Assembly (NCBI RefSeq): GCF_018336815.1
Contig: NZ_CP050497.1
Location: forward strand, 2,542,001 to 2,606,000
Length of the DNA: 64,000 nt
Origin: Treponema vincentii
Lineage (GTDB): Bacteria; Spirochaetota; Spirochaetia; Treponematales; Treponemataceae
Reading direction: 5' to 3'
In this document: piece after piece, positions 17,699-25,623 of the stretch
How positions within the stretch are numbered: the first letter of the stretch is position 1
How the letters are laid out: each line of letters begins with the position of its first letter
Program-made: the position numbers and the translations under genes
Notes under the pieces: generated by a model
Told to the model about the DNA's origin: nothing
What the model saw: only the letters and a program-made list of their open reading frames with translations
Databases searched by the model: none

Positions 17699-18121
17699 AT
17701 GACAAAAGATATTGAAGCTTTGCTTCCTCATCGGAAACCGTTTTTATTTGTCGATGAAATTATCCGCGCCGATGATGAGGGCAGCGAAAGCCGCTACACT
17801 TTTAAGCCGGAGGAGTTCTTTTTTAAGGGACATTTTCCCGAATATCCGGTAGTGCCCGGCGTCGTGTTGGTTGAAACAATGGCACAGGCAGGAGGCGCTG
17901 CGCTCAGCTCCATGGGCAAGTTTGAAACAGGTGCGCTGTTCTTTTTGGCGACTATCGACAAAGTGAAACTCCGCGCACAGGTACGCCCGGGAGATACGGT
18001 ACGCATCGAGGTAAAGAACTTGCGCGTTTCGTCCCAGATGATTAAGCAGTCAGGTAAAATCTACAACGGTGATGCCGTCGCTGCGGAAGCAGAATGGATG
18101 TGTTTAGTAGGTAAAGCCTAG
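17699..18121 (+). CDS. fabZ: 3-hydroxyacyl-ACP dehydratase FabZ
   Basis: Dehydrates beta-hydroxyacyl-ACP in fatty-acid elongation. The 140-aa hot-dog protein has LLPHRKPFLFVDEI, then the catalytic region GHFPEYPVVPGVVLVETMAQ with the active His and Glu. I start it at ATG 17699 because AAAGGAG lies 6 nt upstream; an earlier ATG at 17642 is inside the repeat element. It completes the fab set but is separated from fabF by a terminator and a 92-bp palindrome, so it probably relies on read-through or on a promoter formed by the element. Confidence 0.92.
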   Translation: MTKDIEALLPHRKPFLFVDEIIRADDEGSESRYTFKPEEFFFKGHFPEYPVVPGVVLVETMAQAGGAALSSMGKFETGALFFLATIDKVKLRAQVRPGDTVRIEVKNLRVSSQMIKQSGKIYNGDAVAAEAEWMCLVGKA

Positions 18122-18130
18122 GGAATCAGC

Positions 18131-18892
18131 CTATCTATCCAAAAACTCGATAATGCGCTGTGCTACTAATTCCCGCTCGACATCATCGGTAACGATATGA
18201 CTGCTTTCTTCCAAGATGACATACTCATTCGGCGCCTTGAGCAGCCGGTCGATAAGTTCTTTTTCCTTAAACGGTACCGACTGATCCGATTTTGATAAAA
18301 CTGTTATCACTTTTGACCGAATATTCGGAAGCTGCTGAATCGCCATCTTCTGCAGTTTGTACAAGTCCGCAGCCTTGCCGACATAATCATAGTTGCAATA
18401 GTCCTTGACGCAATCATAATATTCGGGTTCTTTATAAAACGTTTTCCCTTCCGTCGGAATGGTCTGTACAAAGTATTTTAAGTACGGTGTCAGTTTGATT
18501 CGCGAATCGGCAGCCATAAATGCGGGCGCACAGAGGAAGATTTTTTCAGGCTGAAATTTTGCCGCAAGGAGCGCAGTCAACACGCCGCCCATCGAAAGTC
18601 CGCCGACATATACCGTCCGATATGCTTCGGATAAATCGAGGTATTCATCATACACGCGCCGCAGCCAATCCTTCCACGAACTTGCGATAAAGTCCTCTTT
18701 ATTTGTTCCATGACCCGGCAGGCGTGGGATCGACACGGTGTATCCCGCCTTATGTAGCTGCGTGCCGAGCCACAGCATTTCCCGCGGAGAACCCGTATAC
18801 CCGTGTATCAACAAAATGGCTTTATCTCCACCCTGAAAAAAATGAGGTTTGGTGAACCGATTTATTTTTGCCGGATTATTATCATAAAACAT
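18131..18892 (-). CDS. carboxylesterase / alpha-beta hydrolase (Est30-like)
   Basis: A 253-aa soluble hydrolase. It has the oxyanion block LLIHGYTGSP (about residues 28-37), the nucleophile elbow GLSMGG (about residue 97), an acidic residue in LSKSDQSVP and a final His in ESSHIVTDD, making a full Ser-Asp-His triad. Sequence pattern (GTQLHKAGYTV, PRLPGHG) fits carboxylesterase/monoacylglycerol lipase-like enzymes. It converges with fabZ (stops 10 nt apart). The substrate cannot be told. Confidence 0.8.
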   Translation of the reverse strand: MFYDNNPAKINRFTKPHFFQGGDKAILLIHGYTGSPREMLWLGTQLHKAGYTVSIPRLPGHGTNKEDFIASSWKDWLRRVYDEYLDLSEAYRTVYVGGLSMGGVLTALLAAKFQPEKIFLCAPAFMAADSRIKLTPYLKYFVQTIPTEGKTFYKEPEYYDCVKDYCNYDYVGKAADLYKLQKMAIQQLPNIRSKVITVLSKSDQSVPFKEKELIDRLLKAPNEYVILEESSHIVTDDVERELVAQRIIEFLDR

Positions 18893-19167
18893 CTGAAGCT
18901 CCTATCATTTTGCATATAAACAATACCCCCTTATCTGCCTTTTGTAAATATACAGTACATCCTTGGAAATAGGAGATGCCGAGTGAAATTCGTATTTTTA
19001 TACCCACTCTTAAAATCTTGAAGAAACGCACAAATACTGCTGAATCAATCTTGAAGAAACGCGTCATCCGCCATCGGTAAAAGAAATAATACAAAATCAA
19101 AAGAGCTGCTCTATGAGCTCCTTCCTGGTTTCAATAAATGGAAAAAACTCGAGTATAGCATTTTTAT

Positions 19168-19753
19168 TCAAACTTTACCGGCAGAAAAATTTGCTTGATC
19201 TCTTATCGTATTCTTACTTATCTTTCTCAGCCGTTTTAACTCTTTTTTTATTTCTTTCGCATAAGGATGGTTGTTGTCTCTAATATTTAAAATTCTCAAA
19301 TATTCTTGTAATAACGTCTTTTCAATACCGGTCAATTCATTTTTTGCATTAGCAGATTTTATCGGCTGCTCATTAAAAAAAATATTCGACTTCCAATTTA
19401 TCAATAAAATCATCTGTCGTTTTCTTGTCATACTGATTATGTGCAACTATACTGGCTATGCTTTGTCTAAGGGTAGATAATGTTCCATATTTTACGCGGG
19501 TCTCCGTATGTGTATCGTTAATATGCCAATTCAATCGGTCTCTAATAGATTCTTTTACGGCAATACCGATATAGATACAAAACTTATCCGACTGCGTTTC
19601 AATTGAGGATTTTATATCATCAAACTTAACGTTCAATTCATTTAAAATCACATCTAACTCAGCTCGATTTGCCCACCATTTATAATATCCCGGTGCTTTT
19701 TTTATCTTTTGTAAATTTTCTTTATCTCTTAATTCTATCGCTTTTACTATCAT
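19168..19753 (-). pseudogene. GIY-YIG-like nuclease family protein, frame broken at a T8 run
   Basis: The first frame (19753 to about 19375) has GYYKWWANRAEL, then FCIYIGIAVKESIRDRLNWHI, which resembles the GIY-YIG core with its Arg-Leu and following His. The second frame, ending at 19168, adds a helical tail (KKELKRLRKISK). They join at a minus-strand run of eight T (19382-19375). Seven T would give one protein of about 194 aa reading VEYFFNEQP across the joint. It overlaps the upstream DUF6884-like gene by 32 nt, so the two are expressed together. A nuclease role is inferred from the motif only. Confidence 0.55.
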
Positions 19754-20192
19754 AGACCTCCCCGTTTCGATATTCGGTCGGTTTATTTAAGTCAATACAA
19801 TTACTGTTTTTATAGGCAAAAACGATGCAATGTAAATGAGGTATTAAATGCTCATAGTATGATTTGCCGCCAAAAATATAAAATATATCATTTTTTAAAT
19901 CATACTTTGACTTTAATGTATTCAATACATTTTCCGCCCATTTCTTTTTATATTCTACCGATTGTTTTCCTAAATACAAATTATAATATGAAATACGTTC
20001 GTCTTTATCTAATAATCCGTATTTCCCTGATAGGATATACCATTCTTCGCAGTTATATCTTTTTAATCCTTCTTCTTTTGATTTTATAAAAGTATTACCT
20101 TTGTATATATCTTTAGCCCAATATTTCTCAGCAGGATTATTTTGTCCTAGTTTACGGCTGCTGCAAGCAATTAACCCTATTATTTTACTCAT
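19722..20192 (-). CDS. DUF6884-like (YaaA-related) protein
   Basis: A 156-aa protein beginning MSKIIGLIACSSRKLG, with WYILSGKYGLLDKDERISYY in the middle and FIFGGKSYYEHLIP-like residues near 105. These are the hallmarks of the DUF6884 family, distantly related to the DNA-binding YaaA/DUF328 group. An AGGAGG site precedes the start. It is coupled to the GIY-YIG-like gene downstream, in an AT-rich patch unlike its neighbours. The biochemical role is not established; the pairing suggests a DNA-related accessory or defence function. Confidence 0.6.
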   Translation of the reverse strand: MSKIIGLIACSSRKLGQNNPAEKYWAKDIYKGNTFIKSKEEGLKRYNCEEWYILSGKYGLLDKDERISYYNLYLGKQSVEYKKKWAENVLNTLKSKYDLKNDIFYIFGGKSYYEHLIPHLHCIVFAYKNSNCIDLNKPTEYRNGEVYDSKSDRIKR

Positions 20193-20285
20193 AATTCAAT
20201 TTCCTCCTGATATCAAAAGTTGCCTCTAAATAGTATGCCGTATACTTTTTGAGATTTCCGTCTTTGTCATAGTCATACTATTTAC

Positions 20286-20715
20286 TCATTGTATCCACTC
20301 CAATGGAACAACTTTATTATATTCTTTTACTGTAGGGTATATATCTTTATACCACGCATTACGTGCATAATAATTATTTGTATTTTGAGGTTCTATATAT
20401 AACCACCCGTCATCGGTATTTCCAAACAATATTCGATCATCTCAAATTGTAAATGTCTTTTATTACGAGTTTTGCGCATATGCATCCGTTCTTAAAGCCA
20501 AAAACCTTAAATGTTTTCCACACAAATACTGCACCATAGTATATGAGTTTAAGGCGATTCCACACCCTTCTACAAGCGTATGATAATACGAATATTGCAG
20601 TATGGTATATGCGTCTAAGGCGTTTCCGCACTCTTCGACAAACGTATGATAGTCTCGGGGCGACAAACGGATAGAAAAGGGCGAGGCATAGTATGAACCC
20701 TAGTTTTTTCATCAA
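20286..20715 (-). pseudogene. decayed small secreted protein gene
   Basis: The minus strand starts with a signal-peptide-like MMKKLGFILCLALFYPFV (20715), then continues in another frame with two copies of a YHTxVExCGxALxxYTxxQY pattern, and in a further frame with ILFGNTDDGWLYIEP ending in VVPLEWIQ and a stop at 20286. At least two frame disruptions and one stop interrupt it. The internal near-repeat of about 60 nt is visible in the DNA (20520-20650). I do not recognise the family. The remaining gap 20716-20833 shows nothing. Confidence 0.45.
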
Positions 20716-20833
20716 ATACTCCTGTATGTATTCATAGCATTTTTTGCTCTTTATACTCTTCCTGTTTTTAGGCCGGTCAGTCTACCCCGTTTGAAATGCA
20801 CAATAAAATTATCAAACAGATTCATTGATTTTT

Positions 20834-21189
20834 TTATCGCTTCTTGTATACTTCCCATATATAAGAATTGCCATTTGTTTTTTTATATGCGTAATATTCT
20901 TCTTTCTCTTTTTCAGGCGCCGTAAATTTATACCATTTATTACCTTCCGCATGTGCTCTATCTGCATATCTGTATATTGCAGAGGCTTCTTTAGAAAGGT
21001 TGCTTAATTTTTCCAGTTGATTTAATGAAGGGACTTTATCTACTGCCGTCATCTCCCAATTTACCGACGTGTCTTCTTTACCAAAAAAAAGAGACCGTTA
21101 AAATCTGTTACACACCCCGAAAATAAAAATACTGTTCCTATAGAAACCAGTATTACACCAATCATTGAAAATAATTTTTTCCGTTTCAT
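20834..21189 (-). pseudogene. small lipoprotein, frame broken at a T8 run
   Basis: Starts at ATG 21189 with MKRKKLFSMIGVILVSIGTV and a lipobox FLFSGC, then breaks at a minus-strand run of eight T (21090-21083). Nine or six T would join it to the frame ending at 20834 (SVNWEMTAVDKVPSLNQ to SYIWEVYKKR), about 118 aa. Its ATG overlaps the stop of a 41-codon upstream frame (TAATG). About 185 nt upstream lies a promoter with a G12 tract in the spacer. The family is unknown to me. Confidence 0.5.
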
Positions 21190-21314
21190 TACGATACCCG
21201 TCCTTTTGCAATGCTTTTCCATTGCCATTTATAGTTTTTGCGGACTGAAAAGTTATACGGAGCAATATCATAATTATCTATTTTGATAACGAAGCGCTCT
21301 GGCATTTTTCCCAT
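21189..21314 (-). CDS. 41-aa small protein coupled to the lipoprotein
   Basis: Short frame from ATG 21314 to TAA 21189 (MGKMPERFVIKIDNYDIA to IAKGRVS). It overlaps the lipoprotein start as TAATG, a translational coupling arrangement, and lies in the leader of the poly-G promoter. It is too short to identify; it could be a real small protein or the remains of a longer gene. Confidence 0.35.
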   Translation of the reverse strand: MGKMPERFVIKIDNYDIAPYNFSVRKNYKWQWKSIAKGRVS

Positions 21315-21374
21315 CCACACCTAAAGCCGTCTCCCTTAAAATTTGAAGAGAGTTTATTACACTGGCTTTCTTCC

Positions 21375-21402
21375 ATAATACCCCCCCCCCCCTTAAAGTC
21401 AA
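21375..21402 (-). promoter_or_regulatory. candidate phase-variable promoter with G12 spacer
   Basis: On the minus strand TTGACT (21402-21397) is followed by TTAA, twelve G (21392-21381) and TATTAT (21380-21375), a 16-nt spacer. It reads towards the lipoprotein at 21189. A related copy with only seven G lies at 42618-42641. The total spacer length would change with the G count. Confidence 0.6.
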
Positions 21403-21461
21403 GAGCGTTTTGTTAAAGATTCAACTTGACAGATGCTAACCACTAATGATAGTATTTCCCT

Positions 21462-21857
21462 ATGATAGTTGATTGGCAAGATAAAGAAGCGCTGAAAATA
21501 TGGAATATGCAGCCGTCAACGCGATTACCTCCTGAAATACAGCAAAGAGTACGACAAAAATTAATTCTCATAGATGCTGCAATTTCGTTAAGTGATTCGT
21601 GCGGAGGCTTTAATACCCCGGTGCTCTGCGCCGTAACAAAGGGTATTAAAGCCGACTGCAACCACCTTATAAGAACAACAACCCCGACGCAAAGCGCCGA
21701 GGTTGTTGTTCTAAAATCTCCGCCGTCAAATAGTTTGGAAGCTTTAAAACATGATAGAAAAGGTCAGTATAGTATTAGAATAAACAGTCAGTGGCGCATT
21801 TGCTTTGAATGGAACAATGGACGAGTTGTTATAGTAGATATCGTTGATTATCATTAG
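21462..21857 (+). CDS. higB: HigB-type toxin with an in-frame palindromic insertion
   Basis: The protein has the RelE-superfamily HigB layout: N-terminal [28 protein letters not shown], then [26 protein letters not shown] and a final VDIVDYH. HigB toxins are ribosome-dependent mRNA nucleases of about 92 aa. This one has 131 because 38 codons (21597-21710) are inserted between LSD and LKSPPS; the insert is a palindromic repeat element with another copy at 59.4 kb. Removing it restores a normal HigB. The insert has no stop codon. Whether the toxin is still active is unknown. higA follows after 11 nt with a strong AGGAGG site. Confidence 0.8.
   Translation: MIVDWQDKEALKIWNMQPSTRLPPEIQQRVRQKLILIDAAISLSDSCGGFNTPVLCAVTKGIKADCNHLIRTTTPTQSAEVVVLKSPPSNSLEALKHDRKGQYSIRINSQWRICFEWNNGRVVIVDIVDYH
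21597..21710 (+). repeat. 114-bp palindromic element inside higB (copy 1)
   Basis: Made of two hairpins: TTTAATACCC / GGGTATTAAA around GGTGCTCTGCGCC, and AACAACAACC / GGTTGTTGTT around GACGCAAAGCGCC, joined by a linker with ACTGCAACCACCTTAT. The copy at 59358-59472 (reverse orientation) has TTTCATACCC / GGGTATGAAA in the first stem, a compensating change. The length is 114 nt, a multiple of three, and the frame used by higB is open. Confidence 0.85.
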
Positions 21858-21868
21858 GAGGCATATTG

Positions 21869-22171
21869 ATGGATGTTATACTAAAACCGGTACATGTAGG
21901 CGATATACTGTATGAAGAGTTTATGCAGCCGTATCATATAACAGCATATAGACTTGCGCAAATGACAGGGCTTTCGCAAACACAAATAGGACGGATCATA
22001 AAAGGAAAAAGAGGTATTACAGTCGATACCGCATTACGCTTCGCGCAGGTTTTTAGCACAAGTCCTGAATTTTGGCTGAATATTCAAAATAGGTATGAAA
22101 TTGATAGTATGAAAGCAGAAACAAAAGAAACTATTAAACAAATACAACCGATTACCCATGTGTTTGCTTAA
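21869..22171 (+). CDS. higA: HigA-type antitoxin
   Basis: XRE-family antitoxin of 100 aa. It starts MDVILKPVHVGDILYEEFMQ and carries a helix-turn-helix TAYRLAQMTGLSQTQIGRII, then the HigA-typical TVDTALRFAQVFSTSPEFWLNIQNRYE. It neutralises HigB and represses its own operon. AGGAGG lies 7 nt upstream of ATG 21869, much better than the higB start, suggesting antitoxin excess. It is intact. Confidence 0.9.
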   Translation: MDVILKPVHVGDILYEEFMQPYHITAYRLAQMTGLSQTQIGRIIKGKRGITVDTALRFAQVFSTSPEFWLNIQNRYEIDSMKAETKETIKQIQPITHVFA

Positions 22172-22192
22172 CAAATATCGAAGGAGTTTTTT

Positions 22193-23638
22193 ATGAAAGT
22201 GAATATACACCGGCTTTTGAAGGAAGCGAAGGACGCTGTTCCGCAGGCCGAGTGGATCGGATTACGGCGGGTTACCAACTATCTGACTGGTTTTTCCGCC
22301 ATTGATGGTAAATTTGACGAGGCGGCCGGCGGCTCCGACGAGGGAGTTATGCTGGAGGTACTGTACAAGGGAACGTTCAGCTACGCGGCGACTGCCGATT
22401 TGAGCAGCGGCAGTATTAAACGTGCAGCGGAGCAGGCTTTTGCGGCGGCACAGGCAGCGCAGCCTTACGGCATCCATCGGTTTGACCAAACGATGCGCCC
22501 GGCCGCGCAGGTACGCTATGCCACAAAGCGCGAAAAATTAAGCGGGATTCCCGCCGCTGAAACGGTGGAGCTTTTGTGCAGCATCTGCGATACCGCAAAG
22601 ATTTCTTCAAAGATTATTCAGACCGCCGCTTCCTGCGAAACGGGCATCTGCGAAACCGAAATGGTTTCTACCAACGGCGCCGACATACGGCAAACCGTCC
22701 GGTTCGGCGGTATCAGTATGAACGCCGTTGCACGGGAAGGAGATATTATCCAGCAGCGGAGTGCGCACGGACGCTCTGCACTCACCTATCAGGGCGGACG
22801 GGAACTGTTCAGTCCTGCGGCGCTGCTTGAAAAGGCACGGAAGGCAGGCACGGAAGCGGTCGAATTGCTCACCGCCGAGCCGTGCCCCAACGGTAAGCGG
22901 ACGCTCGTGCTGATGCCCGACCAGATGATGCTGCAAATTCATGAAAGCGTCGGTCACGCGCTGGAAATAGACCGCATCCTCGGCGACGAGCGCAACTATG
23001 CAGGCGGCAGTTTTATCACACCGGAAGATATCGGCAGCTTCCGCTACGGTTCTCCGTTGATGAACGTCGCCTATGATCCGACCATCGCGCAGGAGCTGGC
23101 AAGCTACGGGGCGGACGATATCGGCAACGCCGCGGTAAAAGAATACCTCATTAAAGATGGCATCTTGATACGGGCGCTCGGCAGTTTGGAAAGTCAAAAG
23201 CGGTCGGGACTCAGGGGCGTTGCAAACCAGCGCGCCTGTTCATGGAACCGTCCGCCCATCGACCGGATGGCAAACCTCAACCTCGAAGCGGGAACGAGCA
23301 GCTTCGATTCCATCATCGCCTCAATCGAAAACGGCATTCTGATGTTCTCCAACCGTTCATGGTCGATCGACGACTACCGCAATAAATTCCAATTCGGCTG
23401 CGAGTACGCCAAGCTGATCGAAAACGGCAAACTGACAAAAATCGTCCGCGACCCGAACTACCGCGGCATTTCGCGGTACTTTTGGAACAGCCTCTGCGCA
23501 GTCGGCGACGAAAGCACCTTCGAGGTGTTCGGCACCCCGAATTGCGGCAAGGGCGAACCGAATCAGGTGATACGGGTAGGGCATGCAAGTCCCGTATGCG
23601 CATTCAGCGATGTTGAAGTATTTGGAGGCGGAAAATGA
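22193..23638 (+). CDS. tldD: TldD-type metalloprotease
   Basis: Half of the TldD/TldE complex, which in bacteria trims unstructured peptides and processes microcin-like precursors. The zinc motif is visible as HESVGHALE (about residue 252). Other family blocks are GDERNYAGGS and GLRGVANQRACSWNRPPIDRM, and VFGTPNCGKGEPNQ near the end. It has 481 aa. GAAGGAG precedes the start, and its stop overlaps the tldE start by 4 nt. It has far higher GC than the higBA genes before it. Confidence 0.88.
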   Translation: MKVNIHRLLKEAKDAVPQAEWIGLRRVTNYLTGFSAIDGKFDEAAGGSDEGVMLEVLYKGTFSYAATADLSSGSIKRAAEQAFAAAQAAQPYGIHRFDQTMRPAAQVRYATKREKLSGIPAAETVELLCSICDTAKISSKIIQTAASCETGICETEMVSTNGADIRQTVRFGGISMNAVAREGDIIQQRSAHGRSALTYQGGRELFSPAALLEKARKAGTEAVELLTAEPCPNGKRTLVLMPDQMMLQIHESVGHALEIDRILGDERNYAGGSFITPEDIGSFRYGSPLMNVAYDPTIAQELASYGADDIGNAAVKEYLIKDGILIRALGSLESQKRSGLRGVANQRACSWNRPPIDRMANLNLEAGTSSFDSIIASIENGILMFSNRSWSIDDYRNKFQFGCEYAKLIENGKLTKIVRDPNYRGISRYFWNSLCAVGDESTFEVFGTPNCGKGEPNQVIRVGHASPVCAFSDVEVFGGGK

Positions 23639-25000
23639 GTTGTGATCAAGAAATGATGTGTGAAATGGATTCCGATTTTAAATGGCATTTTGAGTCTCTT
23701 GCAGACTTTTTCTTCGATGAGCTGTTACCCACTGAACAAGCGTCTCTAAGCTACGATGCGGAAGATACTTACTTCCTGCGGATGAATCACGCCAAGGTAC
23801 GGCAAAACGGTTTTGTGAAACAGGCGGCAATTTCGATTACTCTCTATAAAAACAAGAAAACCTATCGCTTTGCACAAGGGTTGAGCTGCCAGCTTGAGCG
23901 GGATAAGGAAACGCTTGCCGCAGCGTTGGAGAATGCACGCAGTATTATCGCGCAGCTTCCCGAAGATCCCTATCAGTCTATTCCTATTGCAAGCGATGAT
24001 TCCGAAACAATCTATGACGGCGCGCTGCTTCCGCAAGAGATAATAGAAAAGACGTTGCTCGAACCTGTCTCGGATTTGGATTTTGCCGGGCTTTTTTTCG
24101 CAAGGGATGATATGCCGCGGAGCTGCCAATACGGCCGGCGCACGGCACTGGTTCCAAACAAAGACCTTTACGCTCGACTATTCGATTTGGCTGAAAAACG
24201 GACGCGCGGTAAAAGGCTTGTATGCAGGGCGCGACTGGCAGCAGGCTGAATACGAAAAACGCATCGCCGATGCGCGGCAGAGTTTGCAGGTGCTTGCACT
24301 TGAACCGAAAAAAATCGAGCCGGGCAAATACCGCGTTTTTATCGCTGCGGATGCGTTGGTGGATGTCGTAGAGTTTTTCTCGTGGAACGGCTTCGGAGAG
24401 CGGGGAATGCAGCAGGGCGAAAGCGCCTATCTTGCATTAAAAGAAGGGCGGGAGCATTTTGCCGATTCCTTCAATTTGACGCAGGATTTTTCCATCGGTG
24501 TAGAACCGTCGTTTAATAGCGAAGGAGAATCCGCTCCCGAAAAACTAACCGTTATCGAAAAAGGAAAACTCATTCATACCATCGTGAGTTCCCGCTCGGA
24601 AAAACAGTACGGTACAAAGGCAAACGGAGCCGATTCAAGTGAAGGATTCCGTTCCGCAACTATCGGGGCGGGGGCGCTCGCCGAAGCGGATGCGCTCAAA
24701 GAACTGGGAACCGGTATCTACATTTCGAACTTCCACTACCTTAACTGGAGCGATCCGGCGACTGCCCGCGTAACGGGGATGACCCGCTTTGCCTGCCTCT
24801 GGGTGGAAAACGGAAAAGTTACAGCCCCCATTGCGGATATGCGCTGGGATGAATCGCTGTACAATATGTTCGGCGCGAATCTCCTTGCACTCACTAAAGA
24901 ACGGAAGCTCTTTGTAGAAACAAGTACCTACGAAGAGCGCGCAGTCGGCGGCTGCCTCTTGCCCGGTATCTTGGTCAAGGATTTTAACTGCACGCTGTAG
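23635..25000 (+). pseudogene. TldE/PmbA-type partner, frame broken at a T7 run
   Basis: The first frame (23635 to about 24098) and the second (about 24099 to 25000) together make a normal TldE-like protein of about 454 aa lacking the HExxxH site. The frames join at seven T (24092-24098); with six, the family block becomes FAGLFSQGMICRGAANTAG followed by ARHWFQTKTFTLDYSIWLKN. The C-terminal half has the usual LGTGIYISNFHYLNWSD and AVGGCLLPG. As given, the first frame ends at 24249 after 204 residues. TldD needs TldE to work, so the break would disable the complex unless it is a sequencing error or is bypassed. Confidence 0.75.
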
Positions 25001-25599
25001 GAGTTGCCGTTTTGGTGAGCATTTTTTCGTGCATAAAGATCATCACAATTAAAATCACCGCCAAATAGAGCGGCATCAGTGCGACACCGATATGATTTGC
25101 AACCAACCCGAAGATCGGCGGCATCAGACAGGTTCCGGCATACGCGGACGCCATCTGTACCCCGATCATCGCTTGAGACTTATCTTTTCCGAATTGTGCA
25201 GGTGTCGCATGGATAACAGCTCATGTGCCTGCTGGCATAATGCACTGCTACATAATTGTTGAGGGATGCATCAACACTTCCGGCACCGAGTCCGTATGGT
25301 ATCGCCCACAGGCACAGTGCACTATAGGAATGGCTGACCGAAAAACCGAAGAGTGCCGCTGCTGTTATCAAAACACTGAATGCCGTTACTTTTCCGGCAC
25401 CGAAAATCTTTGTCAACCGGTCGCTTTGGAGGCTGGAAACAATAGTCCCGCCTGCAATAATCATAAAAATAGCACCGGAATAGGACACGGGGACTGAAAG
25501 TTCTCGATACATCGCCGGCCATGCGGAACCTAACAGAGCATCCGGCAGCCCAAGACTGATAAACGCTGCGTAAATAATTGCGAGCAATATATGTATCAT
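24984..25599 (-). pseudogene. MFS transporter remnant with internal deletion
   Basis: The N-terminal part (25599 to about 25225) has an MFS start with helices IHILLAIIYAAFISLGLPDALLG and IPYGLGAGSVDASLNNYVA. The C-terminal part (about 25215 to 24984) has ATPAQFGKDKSQAMIGVQMA and last helices VGLVANHIGVALMPLYLAV-like. Together they give about 205 residues; the middle of a normal 390-aa transporter (roughly helices 5-10) is missing and the two parts are out of frame. The junction is near 25210-25225. Its former substrate was probably a sugar, judging by the GH13 gene upstream in the same direction. Confidence 0.7.
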
Positions 25600-25623
25600 A
25601 ATTTTTTCAGTATACTTCTTTGA

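Noticed and set aside
18893..19167. Short frames in the gap after the esterase gene
   Set aside because: No motif, no binding site; only a direct repeat of CTTGAAGAAACGC (near 19017 and 19050) is visible, which is too short to interpret.
22607..23197. A 196-codon frame opposite tldD
   Set aside because: Antisense to the HESVGHALE metalloprotease region, no family resemblance.
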